Counted from the stretch's first letter, positions 18,088 through 26,750 are shown. The stretch is DNA of 55,388 nt from Haloarculaceae archaeon H-GB1-1 (GCA_029688825.1 JARUKX010000023.1:1-55388); one strand, 5' to 3'. Notes: a model not told the origin generated them from the letters alone. Translations and numbers: made by a program.

Positions 18088-19056
18088 TCACCGAAAACGA
18101 TCGAGACCCGACTGCTCGCGAGCGAATCCCGACGCCTCCGGTTCCCACGGCGTTCGACGGGCGCGCTCGACCTCGACGTCGAACGTCGACGGGGCCGCCG
18201 GGTCGTGACCGGGGCAGTCGTCGCCGCACTCGCTGGCGGCGTCGACGAAGCGGTCCTTCCAGGCGCAGTACGGCAGGCCCTCGGCTCCGGCACACTCCCC
18301 CGCCGACGCGCGCTCGCAGGACGGGAACGCGTAGGTGCGCCAGCCCTTGCCGTAAGCCCGCTCGGCGAGCCGACGGCGGGCGCGAACTTTCTGCGCGGCC
18401 GTCGCGATCGCCACGTCAGTCCGTGCGGCCCCTCGTTCCAGCACCTCGACGCCGGCGTCGTCGGGGGCGAGCGGCGTCGGCTCGCGAACCACCTCGCGCT
18501 CGCCGTCGTCGGGGTCGAAGCGCCAGACGCCGACCGCGTCCGGAATGCGGTTGAGGTGCGCGCCGGTGACGTACGATTCGGTCGCCAGCACGACCTCGTC
18601 GAACAGCCCGAGCGCGACGTCCGTCCGGAGCTGGGTCTGGAGGTCGCCGGGCCGACCGAGGTCGGGCTTGTTCTCGACGCCGACGATGCGGCCGAACCAG
18701 TCCGGATAGCGGGTGGTCTGCCGGACGTAGGTCCGACCGCCGCGTCGTTCCCGCTCGAAGAAGCCCGCCTCGACGGCCCGCTGCATTGCCGCCCGCGCGC
18801 TGTCGGGGTGGCAGTCGAAGGCGTCCTTCCAGTAGCAGGCGCGGCCGGTCCCCACGTCGCTCTCGACGGCCAGCAGCGGGAGTCGATCGGGCGAGAGCCG
18901 CGTCCGCGTCTCGAACTCCGGCCCGGGTTCGATGCAGGCGATATCGATGATGCGCCGACCTTCGACGGACGCGCCGAGCTGGCGGGCGTGGAGCCAGTCC
19001 GGTCGCTCGGCCTCCAGGTGGGCACACAGCGCCAGTTCGAAGTCGAACTCCCGCAC
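18088..19056 (-). CDS. DUF5787-family protein, possible PD-(D/E)xK nuclease with Cys cluster
   Basis: A 322-aa cytosolic protein. The central segment reads Y-P118-D119-W ... V-E128-N-K130, followed by DLQTQL (residues 138-143) and a beta strand EVVLAT. This reproduces the PD...ExK...Q layout of RecB/Cas4-like nucleases. Residues 75-107 look like a winged helix. Five C-terminal cysteines (247, 255, 264, 277, 281) could bind zinc or an Fe-S cluster, as in Cas4 and AddB. The family is officially unknown (I recognise it as DUF5787), so the nuclease assignment is inference. It stands alone on the minus strand, divergent from the response regulator. Confidence 0.72.
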   Translation of the reverse strand: MREFDFELALCAHLEAERPDWLHARQLGASVEGRRIIDIACIEPGPEFETRTRLSPDRLPLLAVESDVGTGRACYWKDAFDCHPDSARAAMQRAVEAGFFERERRGGRTYVRQTTRYPDWFGRIVGVENKPDLGRPGDLQTQLRTDVALGLFDEVVLATESYVTGAHLNRIPDAVGVWRFDPDDGEREVVREPTPLAPDDAGVEVLERGAARTDVAIATAAQKVRARRRLAERAYGKGWRTYAFPSCERASAGECAGAEGLPYCAWKDRFVDAASECGDDCPGHDPAAPSTFDVEVERARRTPWEPEASGFAREQSGLDRFR

Positions 19057-19148
19057 GGGCGGACGTTGGCGCGAGCGGACAAAAACGCCGCGGGCCGGCC
19101 AGGGAATCGCGGGGTCTTTTCACGCCGAGAAAACGCTGACGCCGACTT

Positions 19149-19604
19149 ATGGTTCCGGCCGCCCAAGCAACGGTTGGGATGGTTGCAGCCACAGACGGAG
19201 TGGAGAACGTAGGTCAGTCGGCCCGCCTCCTGGTCGTCGACGACGAACCGGGCATGGCGGACCTGATAGCGATGCACCTCAGGCGCGAACGCGAGGACCT
19301 GACCGTCGTCACGGAATCCACCGGGCAGGCTGCACTCGAACGCATTGCGGGGGCACCGTCGTTCGACTGCGTCGTCAGCGACTACGACATGCCGACCGCT
19401 ACCGGCATCGAGTTGCTCAAACGGCTCCGAGCCGAGACGTCGGCCACCGCGTTCGTGCTGTTCACCAACGTCGCGAGCGACGAGCTGCGACGCCGGACGC
19501 GCGAGCTCGGCGGCCGGTATATCCGGAAGGAGTCCGACAGCAGCACCTACGAACGACTCGTCGAGTGCGTCCTCGCCGAAGTGACCGACGAATCTGGCCC
19601 GTAG
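19149..19604 (+). CDS. Single-domain response regulator (receiver)
   Basis: A 151-aa CheY-like receiver with no output domain. The acidic pocket is in VVDDEPG, the phospho-acceptor Asp in SDYDMP, the Thr switch in LFTNVAS and the conserved Lys in YIRKESD. It probably relays phosphate from a hybrid or separate histidine kinase. A second start at 19179 is plausible because a CTTATG element lies about 30 bp before it. No kinase is adjacent; the nearest is at 24939. Confidence 0.88.
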   Translation: MVPAAQATVGMVAATDGVENVGQSARLLVVDDEPGMADLIAMHLRREREDLTVVTESTGQAALERIAGAPSFDCVVSDYDMPTATGIELLKRLRAETSATAFVLFTNVASDELRRRTRELGGRYIRKESDSSTYERLVECVLAEVTDESGP

Positions 19605-19688
19605 GCCATCAGAGGCACGGTCCACAGATTCGAGTCGATCGGCCATCCCACCCAGGGCGCAACCGAGGGGCGTCGAACGCCCGCACGT

Positions 19689-19728
19689 GGTCGGTCGGGG
19701 CATCCCGCTTGGGGAGCGGGGACCGGCC
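19689..19728. other. Strong imperfect hairpin between the response regulator and aIF2-gamma
   Basis: Arms 19689-19696 and 19721-19728 pair over 8 bp with one G-U. Inside, 19704-19709 pairs with 19715-19720 over 6 bp, leaving a 7-nt bulge (19697-19703) and a 5-nt loop. A smaller hairpin (GGGCGT/ACGCCC) sits just upstream at 19668-19682. It lies in the 234-bp gap, upstream of the predicted aIF2-gamma promoter, so it may be a 3' end structure or a separate RNA. Confidence 0.5.
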
Positions 19729-19790
19729 GCGGCGGGGGTCGAATGCAACGAAGACGCTGGAACACGGGGCCATTTCGGGGCGAGAACAAT

Positions 19791-19799
19791 AGGCTTATC
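19791..19799 (+). promoter_or_regulatory. Putative promoter of the aIF2-gamma operon
   Basis: AGGCTTATC is the best TATA-like element. It lies about 44 bp before the ATG at 19839, so the operon would have a short leader of roughly 15-20 nt. Confidence 0.4.
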
Positions 19800-19838
19800 A
19801 CGCGCACGGGGCGAAACATCTCTAAGATTACTCTCCAG

Positions 19839-21074
19839 ATGACGAACGAAAACAGACAACCGGAGGTGAACATCGGGCTCGTCGGTCACGTCGACCACGG
19901 AAAGACCACGCTCGTCCAGGCACTGAGTGGCGAGTGGACTGACCAGCATTCCGAGGAGATGAAGCGCGGTATCTCCATCAGACTGGGCTACGCCGACGCG
20001 ACGTTCCGGAAGTGTCCGGACGGCGACGAGCCGGAGGCGTTCACTGTCTCCGAGACGTGCGAGGAGCACGAGGCCGATACCGACGTGCTCCGCACGGTGT
20101 CGTTCGTAGACGCGCCGGGCCACGAGACGCTGATGGCGACCATGCTGTCCGGTGCGGCCATCATGGACGGTGCCGTCCTCGTCGTCAGTGCCAGCGAACC
20201 CGTCCCCCAGGCACAGACCGAGGAGCACCTGATGGCGCTCGACATCATCGGCATCGACAACATCGTCATCGCGCAGAACAAGATCGACCTCGTCGAGGAG
20301 GAACAAGCGCGCGAGAACTACGAGCAGATCCAGGACTTCGTCGAGGGCACCGTCGCCGAGGACGCACCCATCGTCCCCATCAGCGCCCAGCAGGAGGTCA
20401 ACGTCGACCTCCTCATCGACGCCATCGAGCGGGAGATTCCGACGCCCGAGCGCGACCCCGAGGCGGACGCGCAGATGCTCGTCGCACGCAGCTTCGACAT
20501 CAACCGCCCGGGCACCACCTGGGAGTCGCTTCAGGGCGGCGTCCTCGGTGGCTCGCTCGTGCAGGGCAAGCTCACGGACGACGACGACATCGAACTCCGG
20601 CCCGGTCGCGAGGTCGACGAGGGCGGCCAGACCGAGTGGGTTTCCGTCGAGACGAGCGTCCGCTCGCTCCAGGCGGGCGGCGAGTTCGTCGACGAGGTCA
20701 CGCCCGGTGGCCTGCTCGGCGTCGGGACCGGTCTCGACCCATCGATCACGAAGGGCGACGCGCTCGCCGGACAGGTCGCAGGGCCGCCGGGCACGCTCCC
20801 GCCGGTCCACCAGCAGTTCACCATGGACGTCGAACTGCTCGACCGGATCGTCGGCGAGAACGCCGGCGAGGTCGACGATATCTCCACGGGCGAGCCGCTG
20901 ATGCTCACCGTGGGCACCGCGACGACGGTCGGCTCGGTCACCAGCGCTCGCTCGGGCGAGTGTGAGGTCGCGCTCAAACGGCCGGTCTGCGCCGAGGACG
21001 GAGCGAAGATCGCCATCAACCGCCGTATCGGCGCGCGCTGGCGACTCATCGGTATCGGTACGCTGCGTGGATGA
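19839..21074 (+). CDS. eif2g: Translation initiation factor aIF2 gamma subunit
   Basis: A 411-aa GTPase that delivers initiator Met-tRNA to the ribosome as part of the aIF2 heterotrimer. G1 is GHVDHGKTT (residues 16-24), the switch-2 G3 is DAPGHE and G4 is NKID. The Cys-containing zinc-knuckle segment between G1 and G3 (FRKCPDGD ... SETCEEHE) is characteristic of gamma and separates it from EF-Tu. The length is full. The 3' end overlaps the PIN gene by 4 bp (ATGA), so they are translationally coupled. It is first in a transcription/translation operon. Confidence 0.96.
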   Translation: MTNENRQPEVNIGLVGHVDHGKTTLVQALSGEWTDQHSEEMKRGISIRLGYADATFRKCPDGDEPEAFTVSETCEEHEADTDVLRTVSFVDAPGHETLMATMLSGAAIMDGAVLVVSASEPVPQAQTEEHLMALDIIGIDNIVIAQNKIDLVEEEQARENYEQIQDFVEGTVAEDAPIVPISAQQEVNVDLLIDAIEREIPTPERDPEADAQMLVARSFDINRPGTTWESLQGGVLGGSLVQGKLTDDDDIELRPGREVDEGGQTEWVSVETSVRSLQAGGEFVDEVTPGGLLGVGTGLDPSITKGDALAGQVAGPPGTLPPVHQQFTMDVELLDRIVGENAGEVDDISTGEPLMLTVGTATTVGSVTSARSGECEVALKRPVCAEDGAKIAINRRIGARWRLIGIGTLRG

Positions 21075-21451
21075 GCGTCGTCATGGACACGAACGCGTTG
21101 ATGATGCCGGTCGAATGCGACGTGCGGGTCTTCGAGGAACTGCGGCGGCTCGTCGGGTCCACTGAACTCGTGGTTCCCGACGCCGTGCTCGCGGAACTGG
21201 AGAAGCTCGCCGAAGGCAACGGCGCCGAGGCCGCCGCCGCCAGCGTCGGCCTGGACCTCGCACGCGACCGCTGTCGGGCCGTGTCCCACGACGAATCGTA
21301 CGCCGACGACGCAGTGGTCGAGGTCGCAACTCGGGACGATGTCACCCACGCAGTCACGAACGACCGCCCCCTCAAACGCCGGCTTCTGGACGCTGGCGTT
21401 CCAGTAATTTGTTTAAGGGGCCGGAACAAACTCGCAGTCACTCAACCATAA
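21071..21451 (+). CDS. PIN-domain protein of the aIF2-gamma/RpoE operon
   Basis: A 126-aa PIN domain: [10 protein letters not shown] (first Asp), [13 protein letters not shown] (conserved Glu), DDAVVEVA and [11 protein letters not shown] (late Asps), ending with the strand PVICLRG. All four acidic positions of a metal-dependent ribonuclease are present. No antitoxin gene is adjacent. Its fixed place between aIF2-gamma and rpoE' in many archaea argues for a housekeeping RNA-processing role rather than a toxin, an inference from context. It overlaps aIF2-gamma by 4 bp. Confidence 0.85.
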   Translation: MSVVMDTNALMMPVECDVRVFEELRRLVGSTELVVPDAVLAELEKLAEGNGAEAAAASVGLDLARDRCRAVSHDESYADDAVVEVATRDDVTHAVTNDRPLKRRLLDAGVPVICLRGRNKLAVTQP

Positions 21452-21452
21452 C

Positions 21453-22025
21453 ATGTACAAACGGGTCAGATTACGCGATACGGTCGAGGTACCGCCAGCG
21501 CACCTGGCAGAGGTCACGCCGAACCTCGTCAAGAAGCTCCTGCAGGACAAGCTAGAGGGGCGGATGGACGAGGACGTCGGCAGCATCGTCAGCGTCATCG
21601 AAGTGCACGAAATCGGCGACGGCGCGGTCGTCCACAACGAACCCGGCGTCTTCTACGAGGCCGAGTTCGACGCGCTCACGTTCGACCCCCAGATGCAGGA
21701 GGTCGTCGACGGCGAGGTCGTGGAGGTCGTCAACTTCGGTGCCTTCGTGGGTATCGGCCCGGTCGACGGGCTGCTCCACGTCAGCCAAATCTCCGACGAG
21801 TACCTCGCGTACGACGAGCAGAACCAGCAGCTCGCCTCTCGGGACTCCAACCGCACGCTGGGCGTCGGCGACGCCGTTCGCGCGCGCATCGTCACCAAGA
21901 GCATCGACGAGCGCAATCCGCGCGACTCCAAGATCGGCCTGACCGCAAAGCAGGTCGGACTGGGCAAGCACGGGTGGCTCGAAGAGGACCGCCAGAAGCG
22001 CGAGGCGCAAGCGGGTGAGAGCTGA
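21453..22025 (+). CDS. rpoE1: DNA-directed RNA polymerase subunit E' (Rpo7)
   Basis: A 190-aa stalk subunit of archaeal RNA polymerase (homologue of eukaryotic Rpb7). The N-terminal RNP-like domain opens MYKRVRLRDTVEVPP. The S1/OB domain in the second half contains GEVVEVVNFGAFVGIGPVDG and GLLHVSQIS, which bind nascent RNA. It starts 1 nt after the PIN stop and overlaps the Spt4 ATG by 1 bp (TGATG), so it is tightly coupled in the operon. Confidence 0.96.
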   Translation: MYKRVRLRDTVEVPPAHLAEVTPNLVKKLLQDKLEGRMDEDVGSIVSVIEVHEIGDGAVVHNEPGVFYEAEFDALTFDPQMQEVVDGEVVEVVNFGAFVGIGPVDGLLHVSQISDEYLAYDEQNQQLASRDSNRTLGVGDAVRARIVTKSIDERNPRDSKIGLTAKQVGLGKHGWLEEDRQKREAQAGES

Positions 22026-22222
22026 TGGCCGACCGACTCGTCTGCCGCGAGTGCCACCGCGTACAGGACGCCGACGAGGAGAACTCCTGCGTCGTCTGCG
22101 GCTCGACCTCGCTGACCGAGGACTGGGCGGGCTACGTCGTCATCAGCCACCCGGAGAAGAGCCAGATCGCCGAGGAGATGGGCGTCGTCGAACCGGGCCA
22201 GTACGCGCTGAAGGTCCGTTGA
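22025..22222 (+). CDS. spt4: Transcription elongation factor Spt4 (RpoE'')
   Basis: A 65-aa zinc protein that binds Spt5 and promotes processivity. The zinc site is made of CREC (residues about 7-10) and CVVCG (about 23-27). The region WAGYVVISHPEKSQIAEEMG is the conserved Spt5-contact part. It is full length and in its usual place after rpoE'. Confidence 0.95.
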   Translation: MADRLVCRECHRVQDADEENSCVVCGSTSLTEDWAGYVVISHPEKSQIAEEMGVVEPGQYALKVR

Positions 22223-22226
22223 GACA

Positions 22227-22769
22227 GTGACTGCGGTCCTCGAACTCCCCGAGACCCTCCGGTCGGAACTGAAAGACCCGCTCGGCCCGATCCGGACGGA
22301 CGCGGCGGCGGTGCTGGCCGAGGCGGCCGGTCCCGTCGTGACCGTGGGAGACGTCGTCACGTACCACATTCTGCAAGCCGGCCACACGCCGAGGCTCGCC
22401 CTCGTCGACGAGCGGACGAAACGCTCTCCGGTCGACGACGAGATATGGGACGCCATCGACGGCTTCGACGAGGTGTCGAGAGTCGAGAACCCCGCCGCGA
22501 CCCTGACCGACGACCTCCTCCGGACGATTCGCGACGGCCTCGCCAGCGAGGCGGCGACGCTCGTCGTCGTGGACGGCGAGGAGGACCTGGCGGCGCTGCC
22601 CGTCGTCGCCATCGCCCCCGACGGCGCGACCGTCCTCTACGGCCAGCCCGACGAGGGGATGGTCGTCGTCACGGTCGGGGACGCCGAGCGAGAGCGCGTG
22701 CTGGGCTTGCTCGACGGCATGGACGGCGACCACGACGCCGCTCGGCGGGCGCTGGGGCTGGCGGACTGA
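22227..22769 (+). CDS. GTP-dependent dephospho-CoA kinase (DUF359 family)
   Basis: A 180-aa enzyme phosphorylating dephospho-CoA at the last step of coenzyme A synthesis, with GTP as donor, as shown for the Thermococcus homologue. Family landmarks are GDVVTYHIL, LVDERTKRSPV, ENPAATLTD, VDGEEDLAALPVV and YGQPDEGMVVV. The GTG at 22227 is 4 nt after the Spt4 stop. It ends the operon. Usually ribosomal protein genes follow in related genomes; here a convergent gene does. Confidence 0.9.
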   Translation: MTAVLELPETLRSELKDPLGPIRTDAAAVLAEAAGPVVTVGDVVTYHILQAGHTPRLALVDERTKRSPVDDEIWDAIDGFDEVSRVENPAATLTDDLLRTIRDGLASEAATLVVVDGEEDLAALPVVAIAPDGATVLYGQPDEGMVVVTVGDAERERVLGLLDGMDGDHDAARRALGLAD

Positions 22770-22811
22770 CTCGATTTCGTTTCTGCGGTGTGGGAAAACT
22801 GAGCAGCGGCG

Positions 22812-23774
22812 TCACTCACAGACCATGACGTACCGCGTCAGCGACCGGTGGACCGGACGCTCGAACGTCGCGGTGACGGTCCAGCCCGCCTCGCGGGCGG
22901 CGTCGGCCCACGATTGGTCGCCGACGACGACGGCGCGGTCGGCCACGCGGCGGACCTCGCTGAGTGCGTCGCCGACGAGCGCGGGGAGCGATTGGCCGGC
23001 GATCTTCGACTGCCGACCGTAGGGGACGTCGAAGACGGCGGCGTCGACGGCCGAGTCGACGAACGGCAACCGCGTCGCGTCACCGCGGACCACGGCGCAG
23101 TCGCCGTCGAGGGCATCGGCGAGATTCTGGCGCGTCCCGTAGACCATCTTCTTCTGGGCGTCCAGCCCGACCACGTCGGCCCCGACGAGACCCGCTTCGA
23201 TGAGTACGCCGCCGGTACCGCACATGGGGTCGAGGACGGTCGTCCCCTCGCGCGCGCCAGCGAGGTTCACGAGCGCGCGGGCCTCGATGGGGTCCATGCT
23301 GCCCGGCTGGAAGAACGGGCGGTCGGTGGGCTGACGCTGGGTGAAGTCGCGTCGGCTCTGGGCGACGAGCCAGCCGAGCGCGCAGACGCCCGCGCCGAAG
23401 CACGCCCGGAGTTCGTGGTCCGGGTCGTCGAGGTCGACCTCGAGTCCGCGGTCCACGAGGACGCTGCCGAGGACGCGCTCGGCGTGTTGCGTGTCGATGC
23501 CGGTCCGGCCGCGGACGTCGACGGCGCGGACGGCGACGGTCCCCTCGCGGTCGACGGTCGCCGCGTCCAGCAGCGTGCGCGCGCTCTCGACGTCGGGGTC
23601 ACAGCGGCCCACCAGCTCGCTCGCGCGGTGGGTGAACGCCAGATTTCCCACGCGGTCGGTGATGCCGCGCGCGGTCGCGAGGCCGGGCGCGACGACGGAG
23701 ACGTCGCTGGCGGCGCTTCGGGCTTCCGCGGCGGCGAAGGCGTCGTCCTGGCCACCCAACTCCAGCAGATACAC
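22812..23774 (-). CDS. tRNA (guanine-10-N2) methyltransferase, THUMP type
   Basis: A 320-aa SAM-dependent enzyme modifying G10 of tRNA. The N-terminal THUMP-like half begins VYLLELGGQDDAF, which matches the family start and supports GTG at 23774 over the upstream ATG. The C-terminal Rossmann methyltransferase has LDPMCGTGGVLIEAGLVG for SAM binding and FDVPYG as the amino-methylating N/DPPY-type motif, with V for the usual P. It diverges from tbp and converges on the dephospho-CoA kinase gene. Confidence 0.88.
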   Translation of the reverse strand: MYLLELGGQDDAFAAAEARSAASDVSVVAPGLATARGITDRVGNLAFTHRASELVGRCDPDVESARTLLDAATVDREGTVAVRAVDVRGRTGIDTQHAERVLGSVLVDRGLEVDLDDPDHELRACFGAGVCALGWLVAQSRRDFTQRQPTDRPFFQPGSMDPIEARALVNLAGAREGTTVLDPMCGTGGVLIEAGLVGADVVGLDAQKKMVYGTRQNLADALDGDCAVVRGDATRLPFVDSAVDAAVFDVPYGRQSKIAGQSLPALVGDALSEVRRVADRAVVVGDQSWADAAREAGWTVTATFERPVHRSLTRYVMVCE

Positions 23775-23897
23775 GTTCGGGAGTGACACAGCGGCGGCAA
23801 TCAGCCTACCGATAGCGGGTGGCTGCGGCTTCATATACCCGTCCGGTCAGGCGTTCGACGGGACATACAGACGACGTGTCAGTACTAGCCAACAACC

Positions 23898-23916
23898 TTT
23901 ATAAAGCTTAAATACG
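23898..23916 (+). promoter_or_regulatory. Double TATA-like promoter of tbp
   Basis: TTTATAAA at 23898-23905 lies about 31 bp before the ATG at 23933. A second A/T element, CTTAAATACG, follows about 10 bp later. The two overlap closely enough to allow autoregulation by TBP itself. Confidence 0.55.
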
Positions 23917-23932
23917 AGGTTTAAGTCGAGAC

Positions 23933-24493
23933 ATGGTCGACCCCAAGGAAACCATCAATATCGAAAACGTCGTGGCCTCGACTGGTATCGGACAGGAGCT
24001 CGACCTCCAGAGCGTGGCGATGGACCTGGAAGGCGCGGACTACGACCCCGAGCAGTTCCCGGGACTCGTCTACCGCACGCAGGACCCCAAATCGGCGGCA
24101 CTCATCTTCCGGTCCGGAAAGATCGTCTGCACGGGCGCGAAGAGCACCGACGACGTACACGAGAGCCTCCACATCGTCTTCGACAAGCTGCGTGAACTGC
24201 AGATTCAGGTCGAGGACGAACCGGAGATTGTCGTCCAGAACATCGTCACGAGCGCGGATCTCGGACGGAACCTCAACCTCAACGCCATCGCCATCGGCCT
24301 GGGGCTGGAGAACATCGAGTACGAGCCGGAGCAGTTCCCCGGACTGGTCTATCGGCTCGACGACCCGGACGTCGTTGCGCTGCTGTTCGGGTCGGGCAAG
24401 CTCGTCATCACGGGCGGCAAGAAGCCCGAGGACGCCGAGCAGGCGGTCGACAAGATCGTCTCCCGGCTCGAAGAGCTGGGCCTGCTCGAATAA
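23933..24493 (+). CDS. tbp: TATA-box-binding protein
   Basis: A 186-aa general transcription factor that bends promoter DNA for TFB and RNA polymerase. It consists of two direct repeats of about 90 residues. Each carries an (I/V)xNIV-type start and the shared YxPEQFPGLVYR segment, in positions 36-47 and 127-138. The very acidic C-terminus (KPEDAEQAVDK) is normal for halophiles. Haloarchaea often carry several TBPs; this one has intact repeats and sits beside the tRNA methyltransferase and a membrane protein gene. Confidence 0.97.
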   Translation: MVDPKETINIENVVASTGIGQELDLQSVAMDLEGADYDPEQFPGLVYRTQDPKSAALIFRSGKIVCTGAKSTDDVHESLHIVFDKLRELQIQVEDEPEIVVQNIVTSADLGRNLNLNAIAIGLGLENIEYEPEQFPGLVYRLDDPDVVALLFGSGKLVITGGKKPEDAEQAVDKIVSRLEELGLLE

Positions 24494-24529
24494 CGCAGGG
24501 CTCAAACAGTCTCCCCACCGAGTGCTGGC

Positions 24530-24886
24530 ATGCTCGTGCCAGTCCAGGTCGGACTCACCGGCGGTGGCCTCTTCGCCGTCGTCGTGACGCTGTTGCTCGC
24601 GTGGGTGTTCTACGCGGTCACGCTCCATCTCGCGGCCGTCTTCTTCATCGGCGAGGTCCCCAGCCAGCGGGCGGCAGCGGCCGCGCTCGCCCCGGCGGTG
24701 GTCTCGCTCCTCTTACAGCGCTACGGTCCCGGCGTCGTCGTGCTGGTGACGCTGGCCGCGGACCTGCTGGCCATCGAGTTCGTCTACGGGCTCGAACGGA
24801 AGGCCACGGTCGTCCTCGGAATGCTTCACTTTGCGTTCGCCGTCGCGCTCGGCTTCGCGCTGAACAACCTCTTCGGGTTCGTGTAG
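24530..24886 (+). CDS. Small membrane protein (DUF7473-like)
   Basis: A 118-aa protein with three to four hydrophobic helices: residues about 10-40, 48-60, 65-82 and 97-118. No charged active-site cluster is seen. It follows tbp by 36 bp on the same strand and may be co-transcribed. I think it belongs to a haloarchaeal DUF family but cannot name a function. The C-terminus ALNNLFGFV is hydrophobic and ends at the membrane. Confidence 0.7.
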   Translation: MLVPVQVGLTGGGLFAVVVTLLLAWVFYAVTLHLAAVFFIGEVPSQRAAAAALAPAVVSLLLQRYGPGVVVLVTLAADLLAIEFVYGLERKATVVLGMLHFAFAVALGFALNNLFGFV

Positions 24887-24938
24887 TTCGCCGTGTGAAC
24901 TATTGTCTTTCGACCCCTCGTCGTACGGAGAGAACTAC

Positions 24939-26720
24939 ATGTGGGGAGTGTTCGAGATTATCACGCTCGTGGGCACCTGTATCTCGCTGGCGCTAGCGTA
25001 CTTCGGGTGGCGGGCGCGACCGAAGCCAGGTGCGATACCGCTGGTCGTGGTGACGCTGGCGATCGCGCTGTGGAACGGGACCGTGTTCCTGGCCGCCCTG
25101 TCGCCGTCGGTCGAGACCACGCGCGTTTGGGTTCGTCTTCACTTCGTCGGGCTGACGCTCATCGTCCCGGGGCTCGTCGCACTGGTGCTGGAGTACGGCG
25201 GGCGCGAGGACCTGCTCACGCGGCGAACCGTCGGCCTGTTGCTCGTCGAACCGGTCGCGGCGAACGCCCTGCTGTGGACGAACGATGCACACGGGCTGTT
25301 TCTCTCGTTCGTCCCGGCGACGGACGATGCGGTCGCGACCAGCGCGTTCGGCCAGATGGCGTTCACTGGAATCGTGGCGACGGACCCCGGCGTCGTCTTC
25401 TGGATACACGGGCTGTACGTCTGGGGGATGGCGCTGGCCAGTCTGCTCGTCGTCTGTTGGTGGATTATTCGCCGCAAGGCGCTGTATCGCGGGCAGTTCG
25501 CGTTGCTCGCGGTCGGCATCGCAGTGCCACTGGTGGGCAGTCTCGTCGACAACGTCGGCATGCTGTCGGTCCGTCTCTCCGAACCCGCGTTCGTCGTCAC
25601 GGGGGTCGCGTTGACCCTCGCCGTCGTCGAGTTCGACTTCGTCGACGTGACGCCCATCGCACATAGCACGGTACTGGACGAGATGGGGAACGCAGTGTTC
25701 GTGCTGGATAGAGACGACACGCTCGTCGAGGTCAACCGCCGCGGGCGCGAACTGCTCGGCATCGACGCTCGAGCCATCGGAACAGACGCCGAGATCCTGC
25801 TCACCGATATGCCGGACGTGTACGAACGGTACGCTGACGTGCGTGAGGGGACCGATACCGTCGTGGTCGAAACGCCCGATGGCGCGCGCCACTTCGAGGT
25901 CGAAGTCACGCCGCTGTTCGACGCCCGCGACCGCTTCGTCGGTCGCGTGTTCCTCGTCCGCGACGTGACCGACCAGCGCGAGCGACAGGAGGAACTCCGC
26001 CGGCAGAACGAACACCTCGAGCAGTTCGCCTCGCTGGTGAGCCACGACCTCCGGAACCCACTGGAGGTGGCCCACGGCCACGTCGAACTAGCGATGGAGC
26101 ACGACGACGACGCGGCGTACCTCCAGAAGGTCGCGGAGAGTCACGACCGGATGTGGGCCATCATCGACGACGTGCTGACGCTGACCCGAGAGAGCCAGCC
26201 CATCAGCCAGACAGAGGTCGTGGACCTGGAGACGCTCGTCGCGGACGCGTGGTCGAACGTCGAGACCGGGAACGCGACGCTGCAGAGCGACGTTCACGGC
26301 GTCGTCGACGGCGACCGCGACCGACTCCTTCGTGCGCTCGCGAATCTCTTCAGGAACGCGGTCGAACACGGCCCCGACGACGTGACCGTCCGCGTCGGGA
26401 TGCTGGAGACCGACGTGGAGGGCGGGCTCGTGGACCTGGCACGGCAGGGGTTCTTCGTCGAAGACGACGGGCCGGGAATCCCAGCGGACGACCGCGAGGC
26501 CGTCTTCGAGACGGGATACACCGACAGCGACAGTGGGACCGGACTGGGCCTCTCCATCGTGCGCAACGTCGTCGAGGCTCACGGCTGGGAGATAACGGCG
26601 ACTGGCGGACGGGACGGCGGTGTCGCCGACGAGGGGAGTGAATCAGAGGCCAGACAGGGCGACCGCGCTGTCGGTGCGCGCTTCGAGATAACTGGAATCG
26701 CGAGTCTTCGGACGCCCTGA
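24939..26720 (+). CDS. Sensor histidine kinase: 7TM domain, PAS, HisKA, HATPase
   Basis: A 593-aa membrane sensor. Seven hydrophobic segments occupy residues 1 to about 225 (the HisKA_7TM-type input). A PAS domain (NAVFVLDRDDTLVEVNRRG) and a dimerisation domain with phospho-acceptor H369 (LVSHDLRNPLEV) follow. The ATP-binding domain has an N-box LFRNAVEHG, G1 VEDDGPGIP and G2 GTGLGLSIV. The ATG at 24939 is preferred to a TTG at 24903. No response regulator is adjacent; the single-domain receiver at 19149 is a possible partner. Confidence 0.92.
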   Translation: MWGVFEIITLVGTCISLALAYFGWRARPKPGAIPLVVVTLAIALWNGTVFLAALSPSVETTRVWVRLHFVGLTLIVPGLVALVLEYGGREDLLTRRTVGLLLVEPVAANALLWTNDAHGLFLSFVPATDDAVATSAFGQMAFTGIVATDPGVVFWIHGLYVWGMALASLLVVCWWIIRRKALYRGQFALLAVGIAVPLVGSLVDNVGMLSVRLSEPAFVVTGVALTLAVVEFDFVDVTPIAHSTVLDEMGNAVFVLDRDDTLVEVNRRGRELLGIDARAIGTDAEILLTDMPDVYERYADVREGTDTVVVETPDGARHFEVEVTPLFDARDRFVGRVFLVRDVTDQRERQEELRRQNEHLEQFASLVSHDLRNPLEVAHGHVELAMEHDDDAAYLQKVAESHDRMWAIIDDVLTLTRESQPISQTEVVDLETLVADAWSNVETGNATLQSDVHGVVDGDRDRLLRALANLFRNAVEHGPDDVTVRVGMLETDVEGGLVDLARQGFFVEDDGPGIPADDREAVFETGYTDSDSGTGLGLSIVRNVVEAHGWEITATGGRDGGVADEGSESEARQGDRAVGARFEITGIASLRTP

Positions 26721-26750
26721 CGAGTCGTCGTGGCTGGACGGTCCGCGCTC

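Noticed and set aside
19605-19788. tRNA-like look of the structured gap (TCGAA-containing loops)
   Set aside because: T-arm, anticodon arm and acceptor stem cannot be assembled on either strand; the loops do not have a TTCNANN sequence at the right place.
17628-20810. A very long open frame on the minus strand (about 1060 codons)
   Set aside because: It runs antisense to several clear genes (response regulator, aIF2-gamma) and its translation is Arg/Pro/Ala-rich without family features. It is a GC-rich shadow frame.
21071-21451. Toxin of a toxin-antitoxin pair
   Set aside because: No antitoxin gene is adjacent. The gene overlaps aIF2-gamma and leads into rpoE', which fits a housekeeping operon.
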